Of a DNA stretch of 64,000 bases, positions 39,287-47,725 are shown piece after piece; position 1 is the stretch's first letter, and every line of letters begins with the position of its first letter. Under the pieces are notes generated by a model, which was given only the letters and a program-made list of their open reading frames with translations, had not been told where the DNA came from and searched no databases. This DNA comes from Clostridia bacterium (lineage in GTDB: Bacteria; Bacillota_A; Clostridia; Oscillospirales; CAG-272), in NCBI GenBank assembly GCA_017501345.1, contig JAFVXC010000043.1, forward strand, positions 62,001 to 126,000. Reading direction: 5' to 3'. The position numbers were made by a program, and so were the translations under genes.

Positions 39287-41377
39287 TTACTGACGGTGCG
39301 TCATATCCCCGTAGGTGGGAAGCGGCCAGGCGTCCTGTGCGGTGAGTGATTCGAGGGCATCAACCTTCTCACGGAGCGCAGCCATCGCGGGCACGATGCG
39401 GTTGGCGTAAAGGAGTGCCGCACGGATCGCGTGCTTTTCCTCATTCGCCGCAGTGACCTCCCTTGACAGCGCGTTCAGTGCGTCATATGCCTCGTCCTGC
39501 AGGAGGGAGAGACGGGTGATCAGCTCCTTTTCCATACGGCAGGGCGCGTCGGGAAGCACGTCGAGCTTTGCGCGCAGGGTCTTGGAGAGTGAGAAAATAT
39601 AGGTCTCAACGGCGGGAAGAATCTGCTTCTGCGCCATATCGATCATCGTCCGCGCCTCAATGCGAACGGTTTTGTAGTAATTTTCGTACAGAATGTACTT
39701 ACGTGCCTCGATCTCGGTGTCGCTGAAGATCGCGAATTCCGAGAAGAGAGCGACGTTCTTCGGTGCGTCGAATACGTCAAACGCCTCGACCGAGGTGCGG
39801 AGATTCAGAAGTCCGCGGCGCTCTGCCTCGGTCTCCCAGCCCTGCGTATAGCTGTCTCCGTTGAAGATGATGCGGCCGTGACGTGCGAAGGTCTCGCGAA
39901 TGACTGCTGCGATCGTTTCCTGCTTGTTTTCGGATGCCTCTATGCGGTCTGCGAATTCGCGGAATTCCTTTGCGACGGTCGTGTTGAGGATAACGTTCGG
40001 CATCGCGATGTTCTGCGATGAGCCGAGCATACGGAATTCGAATTTATTGCCCGTGAACGCGAAGGGAGACGTACGGTTACGGTCGGTCGTGTCCTTCTCA
40101 AAGACGGGGATCGAATGGATGCCGAGATCCATCTTTGCGTGTTTGCCACAGAGATATTCGGTGTCCGATACGATCGAATCGATGATATCGGAAAGCTCCT
40201 CACCGACGAACATCGAGACGATCGCGGGAGGTGCCTCGCACGCGCCGAGACGGTGGTCGTTGCCTGCCGAGGCGATCGACAGACGCATCAGATCCTGATA
40301 TTCGTCTACCGCCTTTACGACGGCTGCGAGGATCAGAAGGAACTGTGTATTCTCGATCGGGCTCTTGCCGGGATTCAATAGGTTTTTGCCGAGATCGGTC
40401 GAAAGCGACCAGTTGTTGTGCTTGCCTGAGCCGCTGATGCCCGCAAAGGGCTTTTCGTGCAGGAGGCAGGCGAGTCCGTGCTTTTCCGCGACGCGCTTCA
40501 TCAACTCCATCGTGAGGAGGTTTTGGTCGACAGCCATATTCGTCGTCGCATAGATCGGCGCCATTTCGTGCTGTGCGGGGGCTGCCTCGTTGTGCTTCGA
40601 TTTCGAGCTGATGCCGAACTTCCAGAGCTCGCGGTCGAGATCCTCCATAAATGCGGCGACCTTCGGCTTGAGCGGACCGAGGTAGTGATCCTTCAGATCC
40701 TGCCGTTTCGGAGCGGGTGCGCCGAAGAGGGTTCTTCCCGTGTAGAGAAGGTCGTCCCGTTCACTGTAATATTCGCGGTTGATGAGGAAGTACTCCTGCT
40801 CTGCGCCTACCGTCGTAGTGACCCTTTTCGTCGTTTCGTCGCCGAAAATGCGCAGAATGCGGAGCGCCTGTTCGCTGATCGCCTCCATCGAGCGGAGAAG
40901 CGGCGTTTTATAGTCGAGCGACTCGCCCGTATAGGAGCAGAATGCGGTCGGAATATAGAGAGTACCGTCCTTCACGAAGGCGTAGGACGAGGGATCCCAC
41001 GCGGTGTATCCGCGCGCCGAGCAGGTCGCACGAAGTCCGCCCGAGGGGAAGGAGGAGGCGTCGGGCTCACCCTGAACGAGCGACTTTCCCGAAAGCTCCA
41101 TTACGACCTGATCACCCGCGATCGGCTCAATGAAGCTGTCGTGCTTCTCCGCCGTGACCGTGGTGAGGGGCTGGAACCAGTGTGTATAGTGTGTAGCGCC
41201 CTTTTCGATCGCCCATTCCTTCATCGCAGACGCAACCGTGTCCGCGATCGATCCGTCGATCTGTTTACCCGTTGAGATAGTCTTGCGAAGCGATTTGTAG
41301 ACCTCCTTCGGGAGCTTCGCGCGCATCACGCTGTCGTTGAATACCATACTGCCGTAAAGCTCGGGGATAGTTGCCAT
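39287..41377 (-). CDS. glnN: glutamine synthetase, type III
   Basis: 696-aa enzyme making glutamine from glutamate, ATP and ammonia. The N-terminus (FNDSVMRAKLPKEVYKSL) and the size identify the GSIII class of anaerobes. Conserved parts include AEKHDSFIEP, GAEQEYFLI, KHNEAAPAQHEMAPIY and RNRTSPFAFTGNKFEFR. It lies 69 nt downstream of the C26 hydrolase gene, likely in one operon controlled from the promoter at 42169-42197. Confidence 0.97.
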   Translation of the reverse strand: MATIPELYGSMVFNDSVMRAKLPKEVYKSLRKTISTGKQIDGSIADTVASAMKEWAIEKGATHYTHWFQPLTTVTAEKHDSFIEPIAGDQVVMELSGKSLVQGEPDASSFPSGGLRATCSARGYTAWDPSSYAFVKDGTLYIPTAFCSYTGESLDYKTPLLRSMEAISEQALRILRIFGDETTKRVTTTVGAEQEYFLINREYYSERDDLLYTGRTLFGAPAPKRQDLKDHYLGPLKPKVAAFMEDLDRELWKFGISSKSKHNEAAPAQHEMAPIYATTNMAVDQNLLTMELMKRVAEKHGLACLLHEKPFAGISGSGKHNNWSLSTDLGKNLLNPGKSPIENTQFLLILAAVVKAVDEYQDLMRLSIASAGNDHRLGACEAPPAIVSMFVGEELSDIIDSIVSDTEYLCGKHAKMDLGIHSIPVFEKDTTDRNRTSPFAFTGNKFEFRMLGSSQNIAMPNVILNTTVAKEFREFADRIEASENKQETIAAVIRETFARHGRIIFNGDSYTQGWETEAERRGLLNLRTSVEAFDVFDAPKNVALFSEFAIFSDTEIEARKYILYENYYKTVRIEARTMIDMAQKQILPAVETYIFSLSKTLRAKLDVLPDAPCRMEKELITRLSLLQDEAYDALNALSREVTAANEEKHAIRAALLYANRIVPAMAALREKVDALESLTAQDAWPLPTYGDMTHRQ

Positions 41378-41446
41378 ATTTTTACACCTCTTATGAGTTG
41401 AATTTCTGAAAATGCGGACGGGATGGAGCCCCGCGCGCGAAAACGC

Positions 41447-42127
41447 TTATATAGCCGCGACAAATGCGCGGAAGAGAGCCCTTGCGTGTTCCGATGATGT
41501 ATACATCAGCTCGGGATGCCACTGTACGCCTACGAAAAAGGGGTGCGTGGGATCCTCGAGTGCCTCGATCGTTCCGTCCGCAGCGTGTGCGACGACGCGA
41601 AGAGCGGGCGCTGATGTCTTTACCGCCTGGTGGTGGAAGCTGTTGACCTCGACCGTCTCGCTGCCGAGGATCCCGTAAAGGCGGGAATCGGGCAGAAGCT
41701 CTACGCGGTGCTTCGGGATAGCTCCCTGTTCGGTCTGTCGATGCTCGTCGATGTGCTGATGGAGCGTACCGCCGCACGCGACGTTCAAAAGCTGAACCCC
41801 GCGGCAGATGCCGAGGATCGGCTTTCCTGTCCGAAGGACCTCCGGAAAGAGCAGAAATTCGAAGCGATCGCGACCGGGATCGGAGACGACCAGCTCGGAC
41901 GCCTTTTCCTCGCCGTAGCGAGAAGGCTCGAGATCGACACCGCCCGAGAAGAGAAATGCGTCGAAGCGCTCAGCGTAAAAGCGGATCACGGCGGGATCCT
42001 CCGAATACGGAAGCGTGACGGGAATGGCGCCGCAGTCGAGAAGGGCGGCGGGATACTCGGGGGAGAGTCTTATTTTTCCGTCGTCCGAATATGCGGGAAT
42101 GATAGCGATGAGGGGGGATGATTTCAT
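41447..42127 (-). CDS. class I glutamine amidotransferase-like gamma-glutamyl hydrolase (PuuD family)
   Basis: 226-aa peptidase C26 protein, related to gamma-glutamyl-gamma-aminobutyrate hydrolase (PuuD), which cleaves gamma-glutamyl amides. The catalytic cysteine is in LGICRGVQLLNV, with FHHQAVK and GVQWHPELMY supplying the catalytic histidine and glutamate. It heads the unit with glutamine synthetase, consistent with glutamate or gamma-glutamyl metabolism. The exact substrate is not known. Confidence 0.9.
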   Translation of the reverse strand: MKSSPLIAIIPAYSDDGKIRLSPEYPAALLDCGAIPVTLPYSEDPAVIRFYAERFDAFLFSGGVDLEPSRYGEEKASELVVSDPGRDRFEFLLFPEVLRTGKPILGICRGVQLLNVACGGTLHQHIDEHRQTEQGAIPKHRVELLPDSRLYGILGSETVEVNSFHHQAVKTSAPALRVVAHAADGTIEALEDPTHPFFVGVQWHPELMYTSSEHARALFRAFVAAI

Positions 42128-42168
42128 TGTAGTGTATGCCTCCGTGACGATCGAAACTATTTCATCTT

Positions 42169-42197
42169 ATTATATCGCATTTTTCAGCGAAAATCAA
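42169..42197 (-). promoter_or_regulatory. promoter of the puuD-like/glnA unit
   Basis: On the minus strand TTGATT (42197-42192), a 17-nt spacer and TATAAT (42174-42169), 41 nt before the start codon. Confidence 0.83.
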
Positions 42198-42229
42198 GAG
42201 TTATTCTATATTTTATTTACTGAATTGTA

Positions 42230-42258
42230 TTTACAAACCGAGAAAAGTGTGCTAAAAT
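42230..42258 (+). promoter_or_regulatory. promoter of mtlD
   Basis: TTTACA (42230-42235), a 17-nt spacer and TAAAAT (42253-42258), with GTGTGC just before the -10. It lies 41 nt before the start codon and is divergent from the promoter at 42169. Confidence 0.8.
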
Positions 42259-42299
42259 AAATTATCGTTAATTATTTCACTTTTCAAAAGGAGACAGAA

Positions 42300-43523
42300 A
42301 TGAACGCTGTAATGTACGGTGCCGGTAATATCGGCAGAGGTTTTATCGGGCAGAGACTATATCTTTCGGGATACCACACCACCTTTATCGACGTGAACGA
42401 CACGGTCGTGAGGCTTCTCAACGAGGAAAAGCGGTATCCCATTTTCGTCACGCGAGGAACCGAATACGTTCCCGAATGGGTCGAGAATATCGACGCCGTT
42501 GACGGTAAGGACAAGGATGCTGTTGTAACGGCGATCGAAGGGTGTGATCTTCTTTGCACCGCACTCGGTGTGCCGATCCTTCCCCGCGTTGCTCCGCTGA
42601 TCGCTGAGGCTGTTGTGAAACGTCTTGAGCAGGACAAGCCTTTAAATGTTCTGATCTGTGAAAATATGATCGGCTCGAACGAATACCTCCACGGTCTTGT
42701 CGAGCCCTTGATCCCCGACGAATATAAGACTGCGTTTGAAGAGAAGATCGGCTTCGTCTGCGTTTCGGTCGGACGTACCGTCCCTCCGACGCCCGAGGAC
42801 ATTCTCGAAAAATATCCCCTCGCCGCTTGTGCAGAGCCGTACAGCGAGCTTCCCGTCGACGCCTCGGGCTTCCGCCCCGTCGGATGTGAATATCCGCCCA
42901 TCCTCGAGCTCGTTCCCTTCTCCCCTTTCCGCTTTTTCATCGAGCGTAAGCTTCTGATCCATAATATGGGTCACGCGCTTCAGGCGTACTACGGCTACGT
43001 CAAGGGGCTGAATTACATATTTGAGGCGGCGACTGACGGCGAGATCAAGTATGTCCTCACTCGCGCGCTCCTCGAATCGGCACGCGCACTCTGTAAGCGC
43101 CACGGAGCGCCCCTCGACGAAACGATGCAGTTTGTCGAGGACTTGATGGTGCGCTTTGAAAACAAGCTCCTTGTTGATTCCTTCGACCGTGTCGGACGCG
43201 ACCCGAAGCGTAAGCTTTCCGAAAACGACCGTCTCGTCGGCGCATTCAAGATGGTGAAGGAGGAGGGTGGCGTTCCTGCGCATATCGCGGTCGGTATCGC
43301 GGCAGGCTATCTGTTTGCAGAGCCCTCCGATCCCGCGGCGGTCGAGATCACCGATTACGTGAAGGAAAACGGCCTCGAAAAGGCGCTTCTGAAGTACAGC
43401 AATATTACCGATGCGGATGACGTCAAGATGATCAGGACCTTCTACGATCTCTTCGTGTCGAAGGCACCCTTCACCCGCTTCGTCGAAACGCTTGCGGAGA
43501 TGAAAAGCGTGAACGCGCATTGA
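42300..43523 (+). CDS. mtlD: mannitol-1-phosphate 5-dehydrogenase
   Basis: 407-aa NAD-dependent enzyme of the long-chain polyol dehydrogenase family, interconverting mannitol-1-phosphate and fructose-6-phosphate. The NAD-binding motif VMYGAGNIGRGFIG starts the protein. The catalytic lysine region is IERKLLIHNMGHA. A related sugar-acid reductase activity cannot be excluded. No PTS mannitol genes are nearby. AAAGGAG precedes the ATG. A MATE transporter follows after 62 nt. Confidence 0.88.
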   Translation: MNAVMYGAGNIGRGFIGQRLYLSGYHTTFIDVNDTVVRLLNEEKRYPIFVTRGTEYVPEWVENIDAVDGKDKDAVVTAIEGCDLLCTALGVPILPRVAPLIAEAVVKRLEQDKPLNVLICENMIGSNEYLHGLVEPLIPDEYKTAFEEKIGFVCVSVGRTVPPTPEDILEKYPLAACAEPYSELPVDASGFRPVGCEYPPILELVPFSPFRFFIERKLLIHNMGHALQAYYGYVKGLNYIFEAATDGEIKYVLTRALLESARALCKRHGAPLDETMQFVEDLMVRFENKLLVDSFDRVGRDPKRKLSENDRLVGAFKMVKEEGGVPAHIAVGIAAGYLFAEPSDPAAVEITDYVKENGLEKALLKYSNITDADDVKMIRTFYDLFVSKAPFTRFVETLAEMKSVNAH

Positions 43524-43585
43524 TCTGTCGTAGAGAGGCGGGCTTTGATCCGCCTCTCTCGTGCTACAATAGAGAGGAGCTCCGA

Positions 43586-44977
43586 ATGGCAAACGCAATA
43601 GCGGCTGTGAAACGGATGTTTGTGAATAAAAGAGGTGAGACCGATATGACGGAGGGCAGTATCTTCCGTCATCTTCTCACGTTTGCTCTGCCCCTTCTTA
43701 TCGGTAACGTCTTTCAGATGCTGTACAATACGGTCGATACCTGGGTGGTCGGAAACTACGTCAGCAGTGAGGCGTTTAAGGCTGTCGGCTCGGTCGGTCC
43801 GATGATCAATCTGCTGATCGGCTTTTTCAGCGGTCTTGCAAGCGGCGCAGGTGTTGTTATTTCACAGTATTTCGGTGCGGGGCAGGAGGACAAGGTCAAG
43901 AAGACCGTGCATACGGCTGTCACACTGACGGCGATCCTGTCGCTCGTGTTTACCGCGATCGGGCTTCTTCTCATTCCCCTGCTTCTCGACGTTGCGAATA
44001 TCCCCGCGCGTGTTGCACCCGAGGCAACGACCTATCTTTCGATCTATTTCTCGGGAATCACGGGCCTGCTCTTTTATAATATGGGCGCGGGTATTCTCCG
44101 CGCGGTCGGAGACTCCACGAAGCCCTTTCTCTTTCTCGTTGCTTCGGCTGTGATCAATACCGTGCTCGATCTTGTTTTCGTCCTCGGATGCGGTATGGGT
44201 GTTGACGGCGTTGCGTATGCGACGATCATTGCGCAGGGTGTTTCTGCGTTGCTCGTTGTGATCACGTTGGTGCGGACACGCTCCTGCGTGCACCTTTCCT
44301 TCCGCCACATCGGGCTCGACTGGACGATTCTCAAAAAGATCTTCCGCGTCGGAATTCCCGCGGCGCTTCAGATGGCAATCACGTCCTTTTCGAACGTTTT
44401 CGTGCAGTCCTACATCAACGGCATCGACGACGGCGTCGCAATGGGAGGCTGGACGGCGTACGGCAAGATCGATCAGCTTCTGCTTTTGCCGGCGCAATCT
44501 CTTGCACTTGCCTCGACGACCTTCCTCGGGCAAAATCTCGGTAAAAATCTCGTTGACCGTGCCAAGACGGGCCTACGCACCGCACTGTATATGAGCGTGG
44601 TAACGGCGGTCGTATTGATGATCCCCGTGATGATCTTTGCGCCCCATCTCGTGCGCTTTCTCAATGACGATCCCGACACGGTCAGATACGGTACGATGTT
44701 CCTCAGATGGATCTCGCCCTTCTACGTGCTCTGCTGCTTCAATCAGGTCTATGCGGGCGGGCTTCGCGGAGCGGGTAACAGCCGAGCGCCGATGATCATT
44801 ATGCTCTCGTCCTTCGTTGTTTACCGTCAGGTCTATCTCTTCGTGGTGTCGAATTTCATTTCGAACACCATTATACCGATCACGATGGCATACCCCACGG
44901 GTTGGCTGCTCGCAAGCCTTCTGACGTGGATCTATTACAGACGGGTCAACCTTGCAAAAACGCGGCTCGTGGATTAG
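43586..44977 (+). CDS. MATE-family efflux transporter
   Basis: 463-aa membrane protein with about 12 segments, of the MATE (NorM/DinF-like) multidrug and toxin extrusion family. Typical segments include HLLTFALPLLIGNVFQMLYNTVDTWVVG and GAGILRAVGDSTKPF, and the repeated half GGLRGAGNSRAPMI. ATG at 43586 is chosen because AGGAG lies 8 nt upstream; the frame is open further upstream into the mtlD end without a better start. Substrate unknown. Confidence 0.93.
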   Translation: MANAIAAVKRMFVNKRGETDMTEGSIFRHLLTFALPLLIGNVFQMLYNTVDTWVVGNYVSSEAFKAVGSVGPMINLLIGFFSGLASGAGVVISQYFGAGQEDKVKKTVHTAVTLTAILSLVFTAIGLLLIPLLLDVANIPARVAPEATTYLSIYFSGITGLLFYNMGAGILRAVGDSTKPFLFLVASAVINTVLDLVFVLGCGMGVDGVAYATIIAQGVSALLVVITLVRTRSCVHLSFRHIGLDWTILKKIFRVGIPAALQMAITSFSNVFVQSYINGIDDGVAMGGWTAYGKIDQLLLLPAQSLALASTTFLGQNLGKNLVDRAKTGLRTALYMSVVTAVVLMIPVMIFAPHLVRFLNDDPDTVRYGTMFLRWISPFYVLCCFNQVYAGGLRGAGNSRAPMIIMLSSFVVYRQVYLFVVSNFISNTIIPITMAYPTGWLLASLLTWIYYRRVNLAKTRLVD

Positions 44978-45040
44978 AGGATTATGCCTCATTTTGGATA
45001 ACTACTGTGAGTATGAAAAGCTTGTTTTTCGAGAAAAGTT

Positions 45041-45106
45041 TTTGAGGTTCTCAGGGACTTTTTTCAAAAAGTTCCTGAGCAGGGTGCAGGGACAGAGTCC
45101 CTGCAT
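45041..45106 (-). repeat. modular hairpin repeat, copy 7
   Basis: Minus orientation: GCAGGGAC-TCT-GTCCCTGC (45104-45086), ACCCTG, then a 14-bp stem CTCAGGAACTTTTT / AAAAAGTCCCTGAG with one G-U pair (45079-45050), then AACCTCAAAAAC. It sits between the MATE gene and tmcAL. Confidence 0.87.
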
Positions 45107-45130
45107 CGTCCCCTCGAAAGGAGAACGCGC

Positions 45131-46363
45131 GTGAAAACAACGGGCATTATATGTGAATACAATCCGATGCACAGCGGGCACGCGTACCAGCTTCGGCGGG
45201 CGCGCGAAAACGGTGCAGACTGCGTGATCGCGCTGATGAGCGGATCCTTCACCCAGCGCGGTGAGATTGCGATCGCGGATAAATACACCCGCGCAGAGAT
45301 CGCACTTCTCGCGGGCGCGGATCTTGTTCTCGAGCTTCCCTACCCCTACTCGTCGGGAGGCGCGGAGTATTTTGCAACGGCAGGCGTTTCGATCCTCGAC
45401 CGTCTTTCGGTCGATACCCTTTGCTTCGGCTCGGAATCGGCAGATACGTCCCTGCTTGAAAGAGCCGCCGATATCGCCCTGTCCGATGAATTCCGCGCGG
45501 CATTTGCCGAGGCGGGACGAAGCGGTAAGGGGAGCGCGGCGGCATATTTCAATCTCCTCGGTGCGTTCCTCGGTGTCGAGGATTTCGGCTCGAACGACGT
45601 GCTCGGCGTCGAGTATCTGAAGGCGATCCGCTCGCTTCGGAGCGCGATGAAGCCCTTCATCCTGAAGCGAGAGGGCGCGGCGTATCACGAAAACGCCCTC
45701 CCCGAGAACGCGCATCCCTCCGCAACTGCCCTTCGTGTGGCGATCGAGCGCGCGCTCGACGTGGGAGAGAATGCGGACGCGGCAACGGCGTATGCCAACA
45801 CGTCGGGGCTTCCCGAGGCGGTGACCGCTCCCTTTCTGCGGGCGGTGACCACAGGAAACGCCCCTGCACGGCTCGAAAATGCCCCCGAGGCGGTCCTGTC
45901 CTTTTACCGAATGCACGAGCCGCGTGATTTTTTTGATGTTGCCGAAATGCACGGCGGGCTGGCAGAGCGTATCTCTGCTGCGGCGAGGGATGCCGCGACG
46001 CTGTCTGATTTTTACCGCCTCGCATCAACGAAAAAGTACACCGATTCGCGTGTGCGCCGCGCCGTTCTGTACGGGCTCACGGGAGTCACGGAGGACGATC
46101 TGCGCCGCCCGCCCGCATACGTCAATCTGCTTGGTGCGACTGCGGCGGGACGCGCCTTCCTTTCGCACTACCGAAAGCAGAAGGATGTGACACTTCGCAT
46201 CGTAACACGCCCTGCCGTTATCCTCGAACGCACCGAGGATGTGGATTTTTTACGGCAAGCCGAGCTTCAGTGCCGTGCCGAGGCACTTTATACGCTCTTT
46301 CTGCCCGAAAAAAAGACCGCAGGGATCTATCTGAAGGCGCGAGCGGTGATGTTGGAGAGGTGA
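45131..46363 (+). CDS. tmcAL: tRNA(Met) cytidine acetate ligase
   Basis: 410-aa enzyme that makes N4-acetylcytidine at the wobble position of elongator tRNA-Met from acetate and ATP; acetate could come from the AckA pathway in the same window. The nucleotidyltransferase motif is IICEYNPMHSGHAYQL, with GSFTQRGE and the FGSE region following. The start is GTG at 45131 with AAAGGAGA at good spacing. Formerly annotated as YlbM/DUF795. Confidence 0.93.
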   Translation: MKTTGIICEYNPMHSGHAYQLRRARENGADCVIALMSGSFTQRGEIAIADKYTRAEIALLAGADLVLELPYPYSSGGAEYFATAGVSILDRLSVDTLCFGSESADTSLLERAADIALSDEFRAAFAEAGRSGKGSAAAYFNLLGAFLGVEDFGSNDVLGVEYLKAIRSLRSAMKPFILKREGAAYHENALPENAHPSATALRVAIERALDVGENADAATAYANTSGLPEAVTAPFLRAVTTGNAPARLENAPEAVLSFYRMHEPRDFFDVAEMHGGLAERISAAARDAATLSDFYRLASTKKYTDSRVRRAVLYGLTGVTEDDLRRPPAYVNLLGATAAGRAFLSHYRKQKDVTLRIVTRPAVILERTEDVDFLRQAELQCRAEALYTLFLPEKKTAGIYLKARAVMLER

Positions 46364-46375
46364 TCGGTAGCCATT

Positions 46376-46445
46376 GGGGGAGAAAAAACTTCTTGAAAGA
46401 AGCTTTTTCCTCCCCCTCACCCCCTTCTTTTCAAGAACTTTTATA
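46376..46445 (+). repeat. hairpin repeat variant, copy 8
   Basis: GGGGGAG...CTCCCCC enclosing ACTTCTT-GA-AAGAAGC (46376-46415), then TTTTCAAGAACTTTTATAAAAAA. The order of parts matches the other copies, but the two stems are nested. It lies 12 nt after the tmcAL stop. Confidence 0.7.
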
Positions 46446-46447
46446 AA

Positions 46448-46483
46448 AAAGGGGCTGTCTCACCTTAGTGAGACAGCCCCTTT
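46448..46483. terminator. bidirectional terminator
   Basis: AAAGGGGCTGTCTCAC-CTTA-GTGAGACAGCCCCTTT, a 16-bp perfect stem flanked by A and T runs, between convergent tmcAL and the 46497 gene. A near-identical stem is at 61536-61558. Confidence 0.92.
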
Positions 46484-46496
46484 CGTGCAATATCAA

Positions 46497-46796
46497 TTAC
46501 TTCAGTGCCATTTCAAGCCAGACGAGGCCGAGCGAAAACGCCTCGTAAAGCCCCGACTTCTGTCCCTGCTTTACGATCTTCGTCGGATCCTTCGAATCGA
46601 TGACCTGGATCAGGATCAGATCGGGAACCTTGTTTCCGTTCACTTCCTTGTACTTCATAATCTCGAGGATCAGAATGCATTTTTCGGTCTTGTCGCCGTA
46701 GCAAATGGTGTTGCCCTCGCGAACGAGCGGCTTGTCTTTATACATCAGGTACTTGCCCTCTACGAGCTTTGCGCCCTCGAACAGTTCTTCTGCCAT
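46497..46796 (-). CDS. small conserved hypothetical protein
   Basis: 99-aa soluble protein starting MAEELFEGAKLVEGKYLMYK. It has alternating beta-like segments (PLVREGNTICYGD, KCILILEIMKYKEVNG, PDLILIQVID). I do not recognise a family. ATG at 46796 is chosen over 46814 because GGGAG precedes it. It has its own promoter and a terminator, so it is a single-gene unit. Confidence 0.78.
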   Translation of the reverse strand: MAEELFEGAKLVEGKYLMYKDKPLVREGNTICYGDKTEKCILILEIMKYKEVNGNKVPDLILIQVIDSKDPTKIVKQGQKSGLYEAFSLGLVWLEMALK

Positions 46797-46861
46797 AATA
46801 GATCTCCCTTCCACGCCGTTTATTGCTTATTTTTCACGGTAAAATGATACATATTCAATTT

Positions 46862-46890
46862 ATTATATCACAAGTGCGAAGGAAAGTCAA
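46862..46890 (-). promoter_or_regulatory. promoter of the 46497-46796 gene
   Basis: On the minus strand TTGACT (46890-46885), a 17-nt spacer ending TGTGA and TATAAT (46867-46862). Confidence 0.85.
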
Positions 46891-46953
46891 GGGGCGCGGG
46901 GAAATATTATGGAGAGAGGGCGACGGGGCGGTGACCGCTTCAGTAGCCGCGCG

Positions 46954-47280
46954 TTATGTCACGATGAAGATGGGCTTATTGCGCTTACGGAAGCATTCGA
47001 TCGTATATTTTGTTCCGTGTGACCATCCGTCCCAAAATGCAAGACCCTCGTCTGCATATTCTGCGATCAGCTCGTTGCGCTTTAGCGGAGCGGCGCGACC
47101 GTATTTTTCATAGTCGGGCAAAAATTCGGTCAGTTTGATCCCGTTTGCGCGCGCGTATTCCGCTGCCGCCATGTCGATGCCCTTGGCACCGCCCGAGACG
47201 ATTTCGGTGACTCCCTCGGGCATATATTCTTCGAAGTTGGGAGTCATCAGTGTTCTGGAACCAAAAATAGCAAGCTTCAT
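46954..47280 (-). CDS. SLOG/YspA-like (DUF2493) small protein
   Basis: 108-aa protein resembling the DUF2493/YspA branch of the SLOG superfamily: MKLAIFGSRT at the N-terminus, TEIVSGGAKGIDMAAAEYAR (a nucleotide-binding GG..KG motif), and FWDGWSHGTKYTIECFRKRNKP at the end. SLOG domains bind or process nucleotide-derived ligands. AAAGGAAA precedes the ATG. It is divergent from a small ribbon-helix-helix gene. Function not established. Confidence 0.82.
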   Translation of the reverse strand: MKLAIFGSRTLMTPNFEEYMPEGVTEIVSGGAKGIDMAAAEYARANGIKLTEFLPDYEKYGRAAPLKRNELIAEYADEGLAFWDGWSHGTKYTIECFRKRNKPIFIVT

Positions 47281-47361
47281 AGTAGTTTCCTTTCTTTAGA
47301 TGCATTTTAGATATATTTAGCGTTCATTTATCACATAATAACACAAAACAGAATTAAAATA

Positions 47362-47376
47362 AACATATAATATGTT
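47362..47376. promoter_or_regulatory. palindrome over a -10 box, possible operator
   Basis: AACATAT-A-ATATGTT, 7-bp perfect arms around one base. A TATAAT hexamer (47366-47371) lies inside. It is 16 nt before the start codon of the ribbon-helix-helix gene and within the divergent SLOG spacer. Confidence 0.55.
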
Positions 47377-47391
47377 AATTTTGAGGTTATT

Positions 47392-47565
47392 ATGGGAACA
47401 AAAAGTTTATCAATCCGAATAGATCAAGAGATGCTTGACAAATTGCACGTGGTTGCAGATTATGAGGGCAGGAGCGCAAATAGCCAAATTTTGATCCTGA
47501 TCCGCGACTGCATTGAATCCTTCGAGGGAAAGCACGGAGAGATCCAGATCGGCAAGAGAGGTTGA
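47392..47565 (+). CDS. ribbon-helix-helix (Arc/CopG-like) protein
   Basis: 57-aa protein beginning MGTKSLSIRIDQEMLDKLHV. The short beta strand KSLSIRID followed by two helices (QEMLDKLHVVADYEG, SANSQILILIRDCIESFE) is the ribbon-helix-helix DNA-binding pattern of Arc/CopG repressors and some antitoxins. GAGG precedes the ATG at 47392. A palindrome overlapping a -10 box lies upstream, suggesting autoregulation. No toxin gene is adjacent. A short terminator follows. Confidence 0.85.
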   Translation: MGTKSLSIRIDQEMLDKLHVVADYEGRSANSQILILIRDCIESFEGKHGEIQIGKRG

Positions 47566-47568
47566 GAG

Positions 47569-47602
47569 AGGCTGTCTTATGACAGCTTTTCTTGTTGTTT
47601 TT
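47569..47602 (+). terminator. intrinsic terminator after the ribbon-helix-helix gene
   Basis: GCTGTC-TTAT-GACAGC followed by TTTTCTTGTTGTTTTT, 5 nt past the stop codon. Confidence 0.85.
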
Positions 47603-47642
47603 ATAAAAAGCTTTTGAAATGCCAAAAATTTCACAAAACCCC

Positions 47643-47671
47643 TTGCAATTTTCGGGAAAATACTGTATAAT
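47643..47671 (+). promoter_or_regulatory. promoter of ackA
   Basis: TTGCAA (47643-47648), a 17-nt spacer ending CTG and TATAAT (47666-47671), 54 nt before the start codon. Confidence 0.83.
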
Positions 47672-47725
47672 AAATATTTGGTATAAAAGTCTCTCATTCG
47701 TTATAATTTTTCGGAGGATATAAAA

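Noticed and set aside
47392..47565. Toxin-antitoxin pair
   Set aside because: The ribbon-helix-helix protein looks like an antitoxin, but neither neighbour is a recognisable toxin: SLOG is divergent and ackA has its own promoter.
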